Source of the DNA: JAAFHZ01 sp964247085
GTDB taxonomy: Bacteria > Cyanobacteriota > Cyanobacteriia > Cyanobacteriales > Chamaesiphonaceae
Length of the DNA stretch: 64,000 bases
NCBI GenBank assembly: GCA_964247085.1
Contig: CAXTSX010000010.1
Span: forward strand, 1-64,000
Direction: 5' to 3'
Shown here: in pieces, positions 17,692-26,261 of the stretch
How positions within the stretch are numbered: the first letter of the stretch is position 1
How the letters are laid out: the number at the start of each line of letters is the position of its first letter
Position numbers and translations under genes: made by a program
The notes under the pieces: generated by a model
The model's database searches: none
The model's input: only the letters and a program-made list of their open reading frames with translations
What the model was told of the DNA's origin: nothing

Positions 17692-18321
17692 TTACCAAAT
17701 CCTGCTCATACTCAGGACAAAACCTGGCATAACTTCATCACAATTGATTTCGGCAGGAGATTCCAATATCTCTATTTCTTGTTCTAGTCGATAGATTTCC
17801 ACCTGCTGATTCTTCGGATTTACCAACAAACCCATCTTTACCCCCAACCGCTGATACTCCTGCATCTTCTCCTGTAACGGCTTCAAATTATCTGTCGCAG
17901 AGCGCAGTTCAATCACAAAATCTGGCACCACCGGAATAAAACCCACAATTTCCAACCCCTCTAGTCGAGACTTCTCAATCCAAGAAACATCAGGGGATAG
18001 CTTGCCACCGCCGACGGCGGTGAAGTCATATCCTGTGGATGAATCAAATGCTCGACCCAAATTGGTCTGCCGGTTCCAAATACCAACATCAATGGCTAAG
18101 TCCATGTTTCTTTCACCGCTTTCGCCACCAGCTGGAGCCATAACAATCAATTCTCCATCTTTAGTTAATTCCAGGCGCAAGTCAGGGTTATCGATACAAA
18201 GCTGATCAAAATACGCTGGCGTTACCCTGAGCTTGGCATTGGTAACATCCAGTAGCAAAGTATAGTTGTCCCCTGGACGGCCTTCGGCAATCAATGCTTG
18301 AGAGGTGGTAGCGGTTATCAT
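17692..18321 (-). CDS. Uma2-family (DUF820) putative endonuclease, copy B
   Basis: Same length and catalytic-type core (LSPDVSWIEK, VVPDFVIELRS, PLQEKMQEYQ) as copy A, 738 bases downstream. Long blocks are almost identical at DNA level (roughly 17798-18058 against 17060-17320). The patch at 18064-18119 (RNMDLAIDVGIWNRQTN) differs strongly from copy A. The identical blocks imply recent duplication or continuing gene conversion. The divergent patch implies that this region, close to the fold's entry helix, was replaced or is under different selection. DNA cleavage is expected from the family but not shown. Confidence 0.88.
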   Translation of the reverse strand: MITATTSQALIAEGRPGDNYTLLLDVTNAKLRVTPAYFDQLCIDNPDLRLELTKDGELIVMAPAGGESGERNMDLAIDVGIWNRQTNLGRAFDSSTGYDFTAVGGGKLSPDVSWIEKSRLEGLEIVGFIPVVPDFVIELRSATDNLKPLQEKMQEYQRLGVKMGLLVNPKNQQVEIYRLEQEIEILESPAEINCDEVMPGFVLSMSRIW

Positions 18322-18521
18322 AAAAACTTCCCTGGGCTGGTAGGTCTACAGTTAGGCCATTTCTATTATATCTTCGAGGCAAACACCCACAACTCTGTTA
18401 AATATTTGTTTCAGTCGAGCACTCTTCGCCCCTTAGACATTAGAGAATGAAAAATCAGCTAGAATTAACAGCTGTCGGGATTCTCGGCGACTAGTTATTT
18501 CCCCACCTCACCTATCAATAC

Positions 18522-21500
18522 ATGAATAGCCACCAACCCGCTCCCAAACAAGGTTTATACGATCCGCAATTTGAACATGATGCTTGCGGTGTTGGATTCA
18601 TTGCGCATTTGAAGGGGCAGCAGTCGCACTCGATCGTCTCCCAAGCCCTAACCATTTTGGTGAACCTTGACCACCGGGGCGCGTGCGGTTGTGAAACCAA
18701 TACCGGTGATGGCGCGGGCATTTTGATGCAGATTCCCCACAAATTCATGCAAAAAGTGGCCAAGGCCGCTGGGTTTGAGCTGCCTGCCGTCGGTCAATAT
18801 GGGGTGGGCATGACCTATGCATCGCCCGATCCAGGGCAGCGGGCGCAAGGTCGGCAAGTGTTTGAACAGGTGGCGGCCAGCGTTGGTCAAAAAGTTTTGG
18901 GTTGGCGAGATGTGCCGATCGATAACAGCTCCATTGGACACACCGCTAAAGCCAGTGAACCCTTTGTCCAGCAAGTATTTATCCAACGCTCCGCCGATTT
19001 GGTCGATGAGTTAGCTTTTGAACGAAAACTGTTCATGATTCGGAAGCTGGCGCATAATGCAATTCGGGCAGCTCAAGTTGATGCCTATTGGTATTTATCC
19101 AGCATTTCTTGCCGCACCATTGTTTACAAAGGCATGTTGATGCCGGTACAAGTTGGTGAATATTTCCCAGAACTCCAAGATCCCGACTTGGCCAGCGCGG
19201 TAGCCTTGGTGCATTCCCGGTTTAGTACCAATACTTTCCCTAGTTGGGAGAGGGCACATCCCTACCGCTACATCGCCCACAACGGCGAAATCAATACCCT
19301 GCGCGGCAACATTAACTGGATGCAAGCCCGGCAGTCGATGTTTGAGTCGGAATTGTTTGGCGCAGATATGCAGAAAGTCCAGCCAGTCATTAATATAGAT
19401 GGCAGTGACTCGCTGATTTTTGATAATGCTCTGGAATTACTAACCCTTTCCGGCCGATCTCTTCCCCACGCCATGATGATGATGGTGCCAGAACCCTGGA
19501 CAGCACATGAATCGATGAGTGCTGAGAAGAAAGCCTTCTATGAATATCATTCTTGCTTGATGGAACCCTGGGATGGGCCAGCTTCGATCGCCTTCACTGA
19601 TGGCACGATGATTGGGACTTTGCTCGATCGCAATGGTTTACGTCCTTCGCGCTACTACGTAACCAACGACGACTTGGTAATTCTGGCCTCAGAAGCCGGG
19701 GTGTTGCCGATCGCTCCCGAACAGATCACCCGCAAAGGTCGGGTGCAGCCTGGTCAGATGTTCTTGGTGGATACAGCAGCTGGCCGAATTATCAGTGACG
19801 AAGAAATTAAGCGGGAAATCACCACTCAGCATCCTTATCAGCAGTGGCTGGATCAGAATCTGGTTAAGTTAGAGGATTTACCGGCGGCTACCAATGTCAC
19901 TATTAGCAAGCCAGAGGATTTGATTCAGCGCCAAATGGCCTTTGGCTATACCTTTGAAGAACTGCGTCTGTTGTTAGCACCGATGGCCAAGGATGGAGTG
20001 GAAGCGATCGGTTCAATGGGAACCGATACGCCGTTGGCAGTATTATCGAATCGTCCCAAGCTGCTGTACGACTACTTCCAGCAATTATTTGCTCAGGTAA
20101 CTAATCCGCCGATCGATTCGATCCGTGAAGAAATCATCACCTCGGCCCAGACCACGATTGGTGCGGAGCAAAACCTGCTGAATCCTACTCCAGCCAGTTG
20201 TCATTTGATTGCCCTCAAATCACCGATTCTGAGCAATGCGGATCTAGCCAAGCTACAGAATTTGCATAGTGGTGGTTTCAAATCGGTAACTATACCGATA
20301 TTATTTCCAGCGCAGTCCGGGGCAGCTGGTCTAGAAAAAGCAATCGGCGAAATTTGTCGCTTAGCCGATCAAGCCATCCAATCCGGGGTCAGTATTGTAA
20401 TCCTGAGCGATCGGGGTGTTTCTGTTGAGAATGCGCCAATTCCAGCGTTATTGGCAGTGGCTGGTTTACATCATCATTTGATCTTGCAAGGCACGCGGAC
20501 TAAGGTCGGTCTAGTTCTAGAATCTGGTGAACCGCGCGAGGTACACCATTTCGCAACATTGATTGGCTATGGTTGCGGAGCCATTAATCCCTATTTAGCC
20601 TTTGAGACGATCGAAGATATGATCGCTCAAAAACTATTGCTAGATGTGGAACCAGCAACGGCAGTCAAGAATTTCATCAAAGCAGCAACTAAGGGCGTGA
20701 CTAAGATTGCTTCCAAGATCGGGATTTCGACACTGCAAAGTTATCGTGGTGCCCAAATTTTTGAAGCGATCGGCCTCAACCAATCCACGATCGATAAGTA
20801 CTTTACCCGCACCGCTTCCCGGATTGAAGGTGCTGATGTGGCGGTGATTGCCCAGGAAGCTTTAGCCCGCCATACTCACGCTTTCCCCGATCGGCCAGCT
20901 AAAGGCCAAACCCTGGCAGTCGGTGGCGAATATCAGTGGCGCAAGGATGGCGAAGCCCATCTCTTCAGCCCAGAAACCATTCACCTCCTGCAAAAATCTA
21001 CCCGCCTGGGTGACTATGAACTGTACAAAAAATATGCCGCGTTAGTGAATCAGCAAGATCACAAACACTTTACCCTGCGCGGTTTGATGGCCTTCAAGCC
21101 CAGCCAGTCGATTCCGATCGAAGAAGTAGAGCCGATCGAAGCCATTCTGAAACGCTTCAAAACCGGAGCCATGAGCTACGGCTCGATCTCGCAGGAAGCC
21201 CACGAATCCCTAGCGATCGCCATGAATCGAATTGGCGGTAAGTCTAATACCGGCGAAGGCGGCGAAGATCCGGAACGCTATACTTGGACGAACGAGCGGG
21301 GTGATTCCAAGAATAGTGGTATCAAACAAGTGGCCTCTGGGCGGTTTGGAGTAACTAGTCTGTATCTATCCCAGGCGCGGGAAATTCAGATCAAAATGGC
21401 GCAGGGTGCAAAACCAGGTGAAGGTGGCCAGTTACCGGGAAAGAAAGTCTATCCCTGGATTGCCAAAGTCCGCCATTCCACGCCGGGTGTGGGTTTAATT

Positions 21501-23111
21501 TCCCCACCACCCCACCACGATATTTATTCGATCGAAGACCTAGCCGAATTAATCCATGATCTAAAGAATGCCAATCGGGATGCCCGGATCAATGTGAAGC
21601 TGGTATCCGAAGTAGGGGTGGGGACGATCGCTGCCGGTGTAGCCAAGGCACACGCTGATGTGGTGCTGGTTTCCGGCTTTGATGGTGGTACTGGTGCTTC
21701 GCCCCAGACTTCCATTAAACATGCTGGCTTGCCTTGGGAATTAGGCCTGGCCGAAACTCACCAAACTTTAGTCCTGAACAATCTGCGCAGTCGGATTGTA
21801 GTAGAAACTGATGGCCAACTGAAAACTGGTCGAGATGTAGCGATCGCAGCTCTCCTCGGTGCCGAGGAATTTGGTTTTTCCACTGCGCCACTAGTTACGC
21901 TCGGTTGCATCATGATGCGGGTTTGTCACCTAAATACCTGTCCAGCCGGAATTGCCACCCAAAATCCCCAGCTCCGCGAAACTTTCACAGGGGATCCAGA
22001 ACACACCGTGAACTTCATGAAGTTCATCGCTCAAGACTTGCGTGAACTAATGGCACAACTGGGTTTCCGCACGCTCAATGAAATGGTGGGACGCACTGAT
22101 GTCTTAGAAGCCAAACAGGCGATCGATCACTGGAAGGCCAAAAACATTGACCTTTCCAAAATCCTGTATCAACCAGAGGCTGGGCCAGAAGTGGGTCGCT
22201 ATTGCCAAATTCCCCAAGATCACGGCCTGGAAAAATCTCTAGACATCACTACATTATTGGATTTGTGTAAAGACGCGATCGAGAGAGGCGAACCTGTCCA
22301 AGAGACCTTACCAATTCACAATGTCAATCGAGCGGTGGGCACAATTCTGGGCAACGAAATCACCAAACGCCATTGGCAGGGCTTACCAGAAGATACGGTG
22401 CAACTCCATTTCCAAGGTAGTGCGGGTCAGAGTTTTGGGGCGTTTATCCCTAAAGGTGTGACCCTAAAACTAGAAGGCGATGCTAATGACTACATTGGTA
22501 AGGGACTAAGTGGTGGCAAAATCATTCTCTATCCCTCTGCTGCTTCCACTTTTGTAGCTGCCGAGAATGTGATTGTCGGAAATGTGGCGCTGTACGGTGC
22601 TACCAGCGGCGAGGTCTACATTAGCGGCATGGCCGGTGAGCGGTTCTGTGTGCGAAACTCTGGGGTGACGGCAGTGGTGGAAGCGATCGGCGATCATGGT
22701 TGTGAATATATGACCGGCGGTAAGGTGTTCGTCCTCGGTCAGACTGGTCGGAACTTTGCAGCGGGGATGAGTGGCGGGGTGGCTTATATTTTGGATGAGC
22801 CGGGCGATTTTGCCACGCGCTGCAATACGCAGATGGTGGGACTGGAAACAATCACTGATCCTTCGGAAATCGCTGAGGTGCGCCAGGTGATCCAGAAACA
22901 TGCAGACTATACTCAGAGTCTGAAAGCCCTTCAGGTGCTGGAGCAGTGGGATATGATGGTGCCGAAGTTTGTGAAGGTGATGCCGCGTGATTATAAGCGG
23001 GTGTTGCAAGCGATCGAGAATGCTCTGGCTTCGGGGTTGAGTGGGGATGATGCGCTGAATGCGGCGTTTGAGGAGAATGCTCGCGATGTGTCCCGGATTG
23101 GGGGGAGTTAG
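18522..23111 (+). CDS. gltB: Glutamate synthase large subunit (probably ferredoxin-dependent)
   Basis: GOGAT makes two glutamates from glutamine and 2-oxoglutarate, the main ammonium-assimilation step in cyanobacteria. The catalytic Cys of the class II amidotransferase is C22 (HDACGVGF), preceded by a 21-residue propeptide that is normally removed. Later come the FMN-binding barrel (MSYGSISQEAHESLAIAMN, GKSNTGEGGED), the 3Fe-4S cysteines (CIMMRVCHLNTC) and the C-terminal GXGXG beta-helix region (GGKIILYP, GMSGGVAYILDE). The length of 1529 residues is complete. No small subunit gltD is adjacent, which fits, but does not prove, a ferredoxin-dependent enzyme (glsF). No GTA-N8-TAC NtcA site was found in the 200 bases upstream. 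Confidence 0.95.
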   Translation: MNSHQPAPKQGLYDPQFEHDACGVGFIAHLKGQQSHSIVSQALTILVNLDHRGACGCETNTGDGAGILMQIPHKFMQKVAKAAGFELPAVGQYGVGMTYASPDPGQRAQGRQVFEQVAASVGQKVLGWRDVPIDNSSIGHTAKASEPFVQQVFIQRSADLVDELAFERKLFMIRKLAHNAIRAAQVDAYWYLSSISCRTIVYKGMLMPVQVGEYFPELQDPDLASAVALVHSRFSTNTFPSWERAHPYRYIAHNGEINTLRGNINWMQARQSMFESELFGADMQKVQPVINIDGSDSLIFDNALELLTLSGRSLPHAMMMMVPEPWTAHESMSAEKKAFYEYHSCLMEPWDGPASIAFTDGTMIGTLLDRNGLRPSRYYVTNDDLVILASEAGVLPIAPEQITRKGRVQPGQMFLVDTAAGRIISDEEIKREITTQHPYQQWLDQNLVKLEDLPAATNVTISKPEDLIQRQMAFGYTFEELRLLLAPMAKDGVEAIGSMGTDTPLAVLSNRPKLLYDYFQQLFAQVTNPPIDSIREEIITSAQTTIGAEQNLLNPTPASCHLIALKSPILSNADLAKLQNLHSGGFKSVTIPILFPAQSGAAGLEKAIGEICRLADQAIQSGVSIVILSDRGVSVENAPIPALLAVAGLHHHLILQGTRTKVGLVLESGEPREVHHFATLIGYGCGAINPYLAFETIEDMIAQKLLLDVEPATAVKNFIKAATKGVTKIASKIGISTLQSYRGAQIFEAIGLNQSTIDKYFTRTASRIEGADVAVIAQEALARHTHAFPDRPAKGQTLAVGGEYQWRKDGEAHLFSPETIHLLQKSTRLGDYELYKKYAALVNQQDHKHFTLRGLMAFKPSQSIPIEEVEPIEAILKRFKTGAMSYGSISQEAHESLAIAMNRIGGKSNTGEGGEDPERYTWTNERGDSKNSGIKQVASGRFGVTSLYLSQAREIQIKMAQGAKPGEGGQLPGKKVYPWIAKVRHSTPGVGLISPPPHHDIYSIEDLAELIHDLKNANRDARINVKLVSEVGVGTIAAGVAKAHADVVLVSGFDGGTGASPQTSIKHAGLPWELGLAETHQTLVLNNLRSRIVVETDGQLKTGRDVAIAALLGAEEFGFSTAPLVTLGCIMMRVCHLNTCPAGIATQNPQLRETFTGDPEHTVNFMKFIAQDLRELMAQLGFRTLNEMVGRTDVLEAKQAIDHWKAKNIDLSKILYQPEAGPEVGRYCQIPQDHGLEKSLDITTLLDLCKDAIERGEPVQETLPIHNVNRAVGTILGNEITKRHWQGLPEDTVQLHFQGSAGQSFGAFIPKGVTLKLEGDANDYIGKGLSGGKIILYPSAASTFVAAENVIVGNVALYGATSGEVYISGMAGERFCVRNSGVTAVVEAIGDHGCEYMTGGKVFVLGQTGRNFAAGMSGGVAYILDEPGDFATRCNTQMVGLETITDPSEIAEVRQVIQKHADYTQSLKALQVLEQWDMMVPKFVKVMPRDYKRVLQAIENALASGLSGDDALNAAFEENARDVSRIGGS

Positions 23112-23117
23112 AAGATC

Positions 23118-23231
23118 ATGAACCCTGATTTTAATGCCATGACTAAAGGTGAGTTAAGAGCTTATGTGATTGCTCACCCTGACGATTGATCTGCATTTCA
23201 TGTATTTGTCGATCGATTGTTTGATTACTAA
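23118..23231 (+). pseudogene. Broken small gene, DUF6887-like
   Basis: An ATG 7 bases after gltB opens MNPDFNAMTKGELRAYVIAH and reaches a TGA at 23187-23189. The same frame continues as SAFHVFVDRLFDY to a TAA at 23229. Together they resemble a family of short cyanobacterial proteins beginning MxPNFxAMTxxELRAYVLAHRDD, then EAFYxxxDR. One in-frame stop has split it. The family name is from memory. Confidence 0.5.
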
Positions 23232-23382
23232 TCCTCTTCCTTCTGACTCCCGACCTTGTACAATGCCTTGCTCCATCCAACTTGAGGTTAGCAATCATCC
23301 GTAAACACTCAACTTTGACCTTGGGGCGATCGGCTGGGTCGATTTTCATCTCTTGTTGCCTCAATTGAATCATATACCCCAT
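23143..23382 (-). pseudogene. Fragment of a Rpn/PD-(D/E)XK-type (DUF4351-like) protein
   Basis: The minus strand encodes KVECLRMIANLKLDGAR. After a frame change it reads WMEQGIVQGRESEGRGLVIK. The second string resembles the repetitive charged tail (EQGxxQGxExEGRxLVxxQ) of cyanobacterial Rpn-family recombination-promoting nucleases; the first resembles an upstream segment of such proteins. Only a short shifted stretch remains, overlapping the other remnant on the opposite strand, so it is a decayed fragment. Confidence 0.4.
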
Positions 23383-23431
23383 CGCATCATGAGCAAGACC
23401 CCGCCAGGTGGACGCTCCGCGATATATTTTC

Positions 23432-24820
23432 TCATTTCTTCACCGGCATAAAATCGAAGCCAAAACCAGATTTCTTACCAGCCACTACCTGCACCAACTG
23501 AATCCCCGCATTCCGATCGCCAGAAGGCAAAAAACGTACCACCCCAGACCCTCCCACAGCCTGGAAACCATTAGCTGCTAAAGCATCTCGTACACCCACT
23601 CGATTCGAGCCAGTCTTTAGAGCAGTCACTAGTGACTGAGCCGCATCATAAGCTAAAGCAGTGCGCCAATTCACTGCCGCCCCCCACATTTGCCGGGAAG
23701 CCTGAGCAAACTTATCACCCGCATGAGCCTCAATATGCCAAGGTACCGCCACAACCATCCCCAGAGCCTGCTGCCGACCAACCTCCAAAGTTTTGGGAGC
23801 ATAGACATCATCACCACCTAAAACTGGTAGTTTTTTCGGATTGGATTGCACCACCTGTAAAGCCTTATCCAAAGTATCAGTATTAGCCGCCAACATGATG
23901 ACATCGGCACTAGTCGCTTGCCCCAAAGCTTTGGCCGCGCTAAAGTCAGCAGCTGACAAATCGATCTCTTTCACCACAGAGCCACCCCCTAAAGACAGGG
24001 CAGCGGCGAACTCATTTTTGAGAGACTGACTATAACCACTATGCGAATTAAAAAAGACTACGGCCTGCTTACGCTGGATTTTTTGCAGAGCATAATCAGC
24101 TAAGGCTCTACCAGAAACATAGTCACTAGGAACAGTCCGGAAAAAGTAGGGATTCGATAACTTAGTTAATTCTACCGAAGTACTTACTGGCGAAATACTC
24201 ACTAGTTTCGTATCTTTATAAACTTTACTCGCAGCGATCGAAGCATCACTGGCATAATGACCAACCACTCCTAAAACCTGCTCATCCTTGCTTAAGATTT
24301 GAGCAACTTGGACGGCATTCTCAGTTTTTCCAGCATCATCAGCAATCACCACTTTCAGAGGAACTCCATTAATGCCACCCATTTTATTCACTTCTTCTTG
24401 CGCTTGAGCCACGCCCCGCAAGATTTCTAAAGACCCATTTAGATCAGACTGAATCGGCACAGCCACTGCAATCTTAAAGGCAGTGCCATCACCAATTTTG
24501 GCATTGTTAAAATAAATTTTAGTTTCAGGAGCATTAGGTGAAATTTGGATCGCTTTAGAAAACTGCGTGACAGCTTCAGTATTTTTTTTGCTCATCACTG
24601 CCGCCACACCAGCATTTTTAGCTTGGATAAAGTCAGCTTTTCCCCCACCTTCGCTAGCTACCAAATTCTTACTCCCTTCGCTCAGCTCTGTCGATTGACC
24701 AGCAGCATTACCGTCACCACCCGGACGGACGACAAACCACCAATAACCAGCAGCCAGAATACCACCAGTAATTAACAAAGAGGCAAGCAACAACGGAATT
24801 TCATTTTTCGGAGAATTCAT
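23432..24820 (-). CDS. Membrane-anchored periplasmic binding protein (branched-chain amino acid ABC type)
   Basis: The N-terminal helix (IPLLLASLLITGGILAAGYWW) anchors or exports the protein. A Gly/Ser-rich linker follows, then a short TPR-like stretch (AVTQFSKAIQISPNAPETK). From about residue 115 it matches the Leu/Ile/Val-type binding-protein fold: IKIAVAVPIQ-like start, EVNKMGGINGVPLKVVIADD, VGVVGHYASDASIAASKVY, and LVSISPVSTSVELTKLSNPY. No ABC permease or ATPase lies nearby. The gene follows the Ser/Thr kinase by 2 bases, so the two are co-transcribed. I infer that it senses a ligand for the kinase rather than feeding a transporter. Confidence 0.82.
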   Translation of the reverse strand: MNSPKNEIPLLLASLLITGGILAAGYWWFVVRPGGDGNAAGQSTELSEGSKNLVASEGGGKADFIQAKNAGVAAVMSKKNTEAVTQFSKAIQISPNAPETKIYFNNAKIGDGTAFKIAVAVPIQSDLNGSLEILRGVAQAQEEVNKMGGINGVPLKVVIADDAGKTENAVQVAQILSKDEQVLGVVGHYASDASIAASKVYKDTKLVSISPVSTSVELTKLSNPYFFRTVPSDYVSGRALADYALQKIQRKQAVVFFNSHSGYSQSLKNEFAAALSLGGGSVVKEIDLSAADFSAAKALGQATSADVIMLAANTDTLDKALQVVQSNPKKLPVLGGDDVYAPKTLEVGRQQALGMVVAVPWHIEAHAGDKFAQASRQMWGAAVNWRTALAYDAAQSLVTALKTGSNRVGVRDALAANGFQAVGGSGVVRFLPSGDRNAGIQLVQVVAGKKSGFGFDFMPVKK

Positions 24821-24822
24821 AG

Positions 24823-26193
24823 TTATGAACCAAAACGTGATAGTAATCGATAAACTAATCGAAAAATCAGGGCAATGTTAACCAACACAAAAGCACCGCC
24901 AACAGCCGCAACCAACAACATTTGCCAACCTGGATTCCATAGAAAAAAAACTAATCCACCTGTAATCCCGGCAATTACTAATAGGTCTAGCTTTTCAATA
25001 ATATGCAGCCATTGCAAATACGCCAAAACTCCGGCAGTCAACAACCAAATTCCGGCAGACAGGGGGCTAGATAGACCCAGCTTACTGATCGCCAGCACCA
25101 GCAAGCCACTCTCATACCCTAAGAAAGCAGCATTACCAATATACTCTAACAGCGGTAGCCGATGCAGCGACGGTCTAGTTAAGGGCTGAGCAGCGGGTGG
25201 CTGAGCATTATTACTGCTCAATGAATTATTGCTCACCACACTCTTGTTTACTGGCGATGACTCGGCGGCTAAAGTCATCAAAGTTGCGGATGCCGATTGA
25301 AATCGATCGGCTGGTACCATGCAGAGCATCTTGTTTAAAACCGCTGCCGTTCGATCGCTCACTTGGGTATAAGGCTGCCAATTCCAAATATTCCGAGCAC
25401 TATCAAATAATTCATCGGACTTGCGGCCAGTCACCAACAAAACACAGGTCGCCGCCAAAGCATATAAATCTGAAGAGAAAAAGATGGGCTGACCATGGAT
25501 TTGCTCCGGCGGCGCAAATCCGTGGGAGAAAATAACTGTAGAACCGGGTTGAGCGACATTTTTGATGGCGCCAAAATCCAACAAATACAGTTTGCCATTG
25601 CGATGGCGCATAATATTGGAAGGCTTAATATCACGATGGATTACACCATTCACATGGATAAACTCTAAGACCTTCAACATTTCGGTCAGAACTTCCAACA
25701 TGTCAGCTTCACTGTATTGACCGCGCTGGGCTAGCTCTTGTTCTAAATTTTCACCATCAATAAATTCCTGCACCAAATAAAAAAACTGGTCAGCACCGCC
25801 AGTAGTCTGGTTCGGAACAGCTAATTCAAAAAAGGCAAACAGATTAGGAATTTGGGGATGCTCAGTACCCAGTTGCTCTAGCACTTCGGCTTCTCGATCG
25901 AACAAGTCTCGTGCCGTCTGCAACTGAGTCATATTTAGTTGTCCAGCTGGTTTAAACTGCTTCACCACACAGGAGCGCATTTTGGGAGTTAGTCGATCGC
26001 GCGCTCCAAAAGCCGCCCCAAAACCACCCTCCCCTAGTAAATTCACAGTCAAATAACGACCTTCCAGCAACAGCGGCATTCCACAGGTCATGCAATACTT
26101 TTGCTTGACTGCTTTCAAAGCCGCTGCATCATCTAAATCTGCAAAGGTATTTTGCGGTTGGTGACAACCCGGACGGGTGCAGTACAGCTCCAT
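24823..26193 (-). CDS. 4-Cys-prefix serine/threonine protein kinase with C-terminal membrane helices
   Basis: The N-terminus carries the four-cysteine zinc ribbon typical of cyanobacterial kinases (C5, C10, C34, C37). A eukaryotic-type kinase domain follows: LLGEGGFGAAFGARD (glycine loop), CVVKQF (ATP lysine), VIHRDIKPSNIM (catalytic loop), LLDFGAIKNV (magnesium loop), then FAPPEQIHGQP (activation and substrate segment). The last 110 residues form about four hydrophobic helices, placing the kinase on the cytosolic face of a membrane. The next gene, 2 bases downstream, encodes a periplasmic-type binding protein. All residues needed for activity are present. Confidence 0.93.
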   Translation of the reverse strand: MELYCTRPGCHQPQNTFADLDDAAALKAVKQKYCMTCGMPLLLEGRYLTVNLLGEGGFGAAFGARDRLTPKMRSCVVKQFKPAGQLNMTQLQTARDLFDREAEVLEQLGTEHPQIPNLFAFFELAVPNQTTGGADQFFYLVQEFIDGENLEQELAQRGQYSEADMLEVLTEMLKVLEFIHVNGVIHRDIKPSNIMRHRNGKLYLLDFGAIKNVAQPGSTVIFSHGFAPPEQIHGQPIFFSSDLYALAATCVLLVTGRKSDELFDSARNIWNWQPYTQVSDRTAAVLNKMLCMVPADRFQSASATLMTLAAESSPVNKSVVSNNSLSSNNAQPPAAQPLTRPSLHRLPLLEYIGNAAFLGYESGLLVLAISKLGLSSPLSAGIWLLTAGVLAYLQWLHIIEKLDLLVIAGITGGLVFFLWNPGWQMLLVAAVGGAFVLVNIALIFRLVYRLLSRFGS

Positions 26194-26261
26194 GCTTTAG
26201 CTAATCTATATAAATTTTCAATTATGGTAGAGTTGCCCCAGCCCCATGATTTCAGTATACA

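Noticed and set aside
18322..18521. NtcA site upstream of gltB
   Set aside because: No GTA-N8-TAC was found; GTAGGTCTAC has the wrong spacing.
22506..23009. 167-codon minus-strand ORF inside gltB
   Set aside because: Runs antisense to a conserved coding region; its His/Arg-rich composition is that of a shadow frame.
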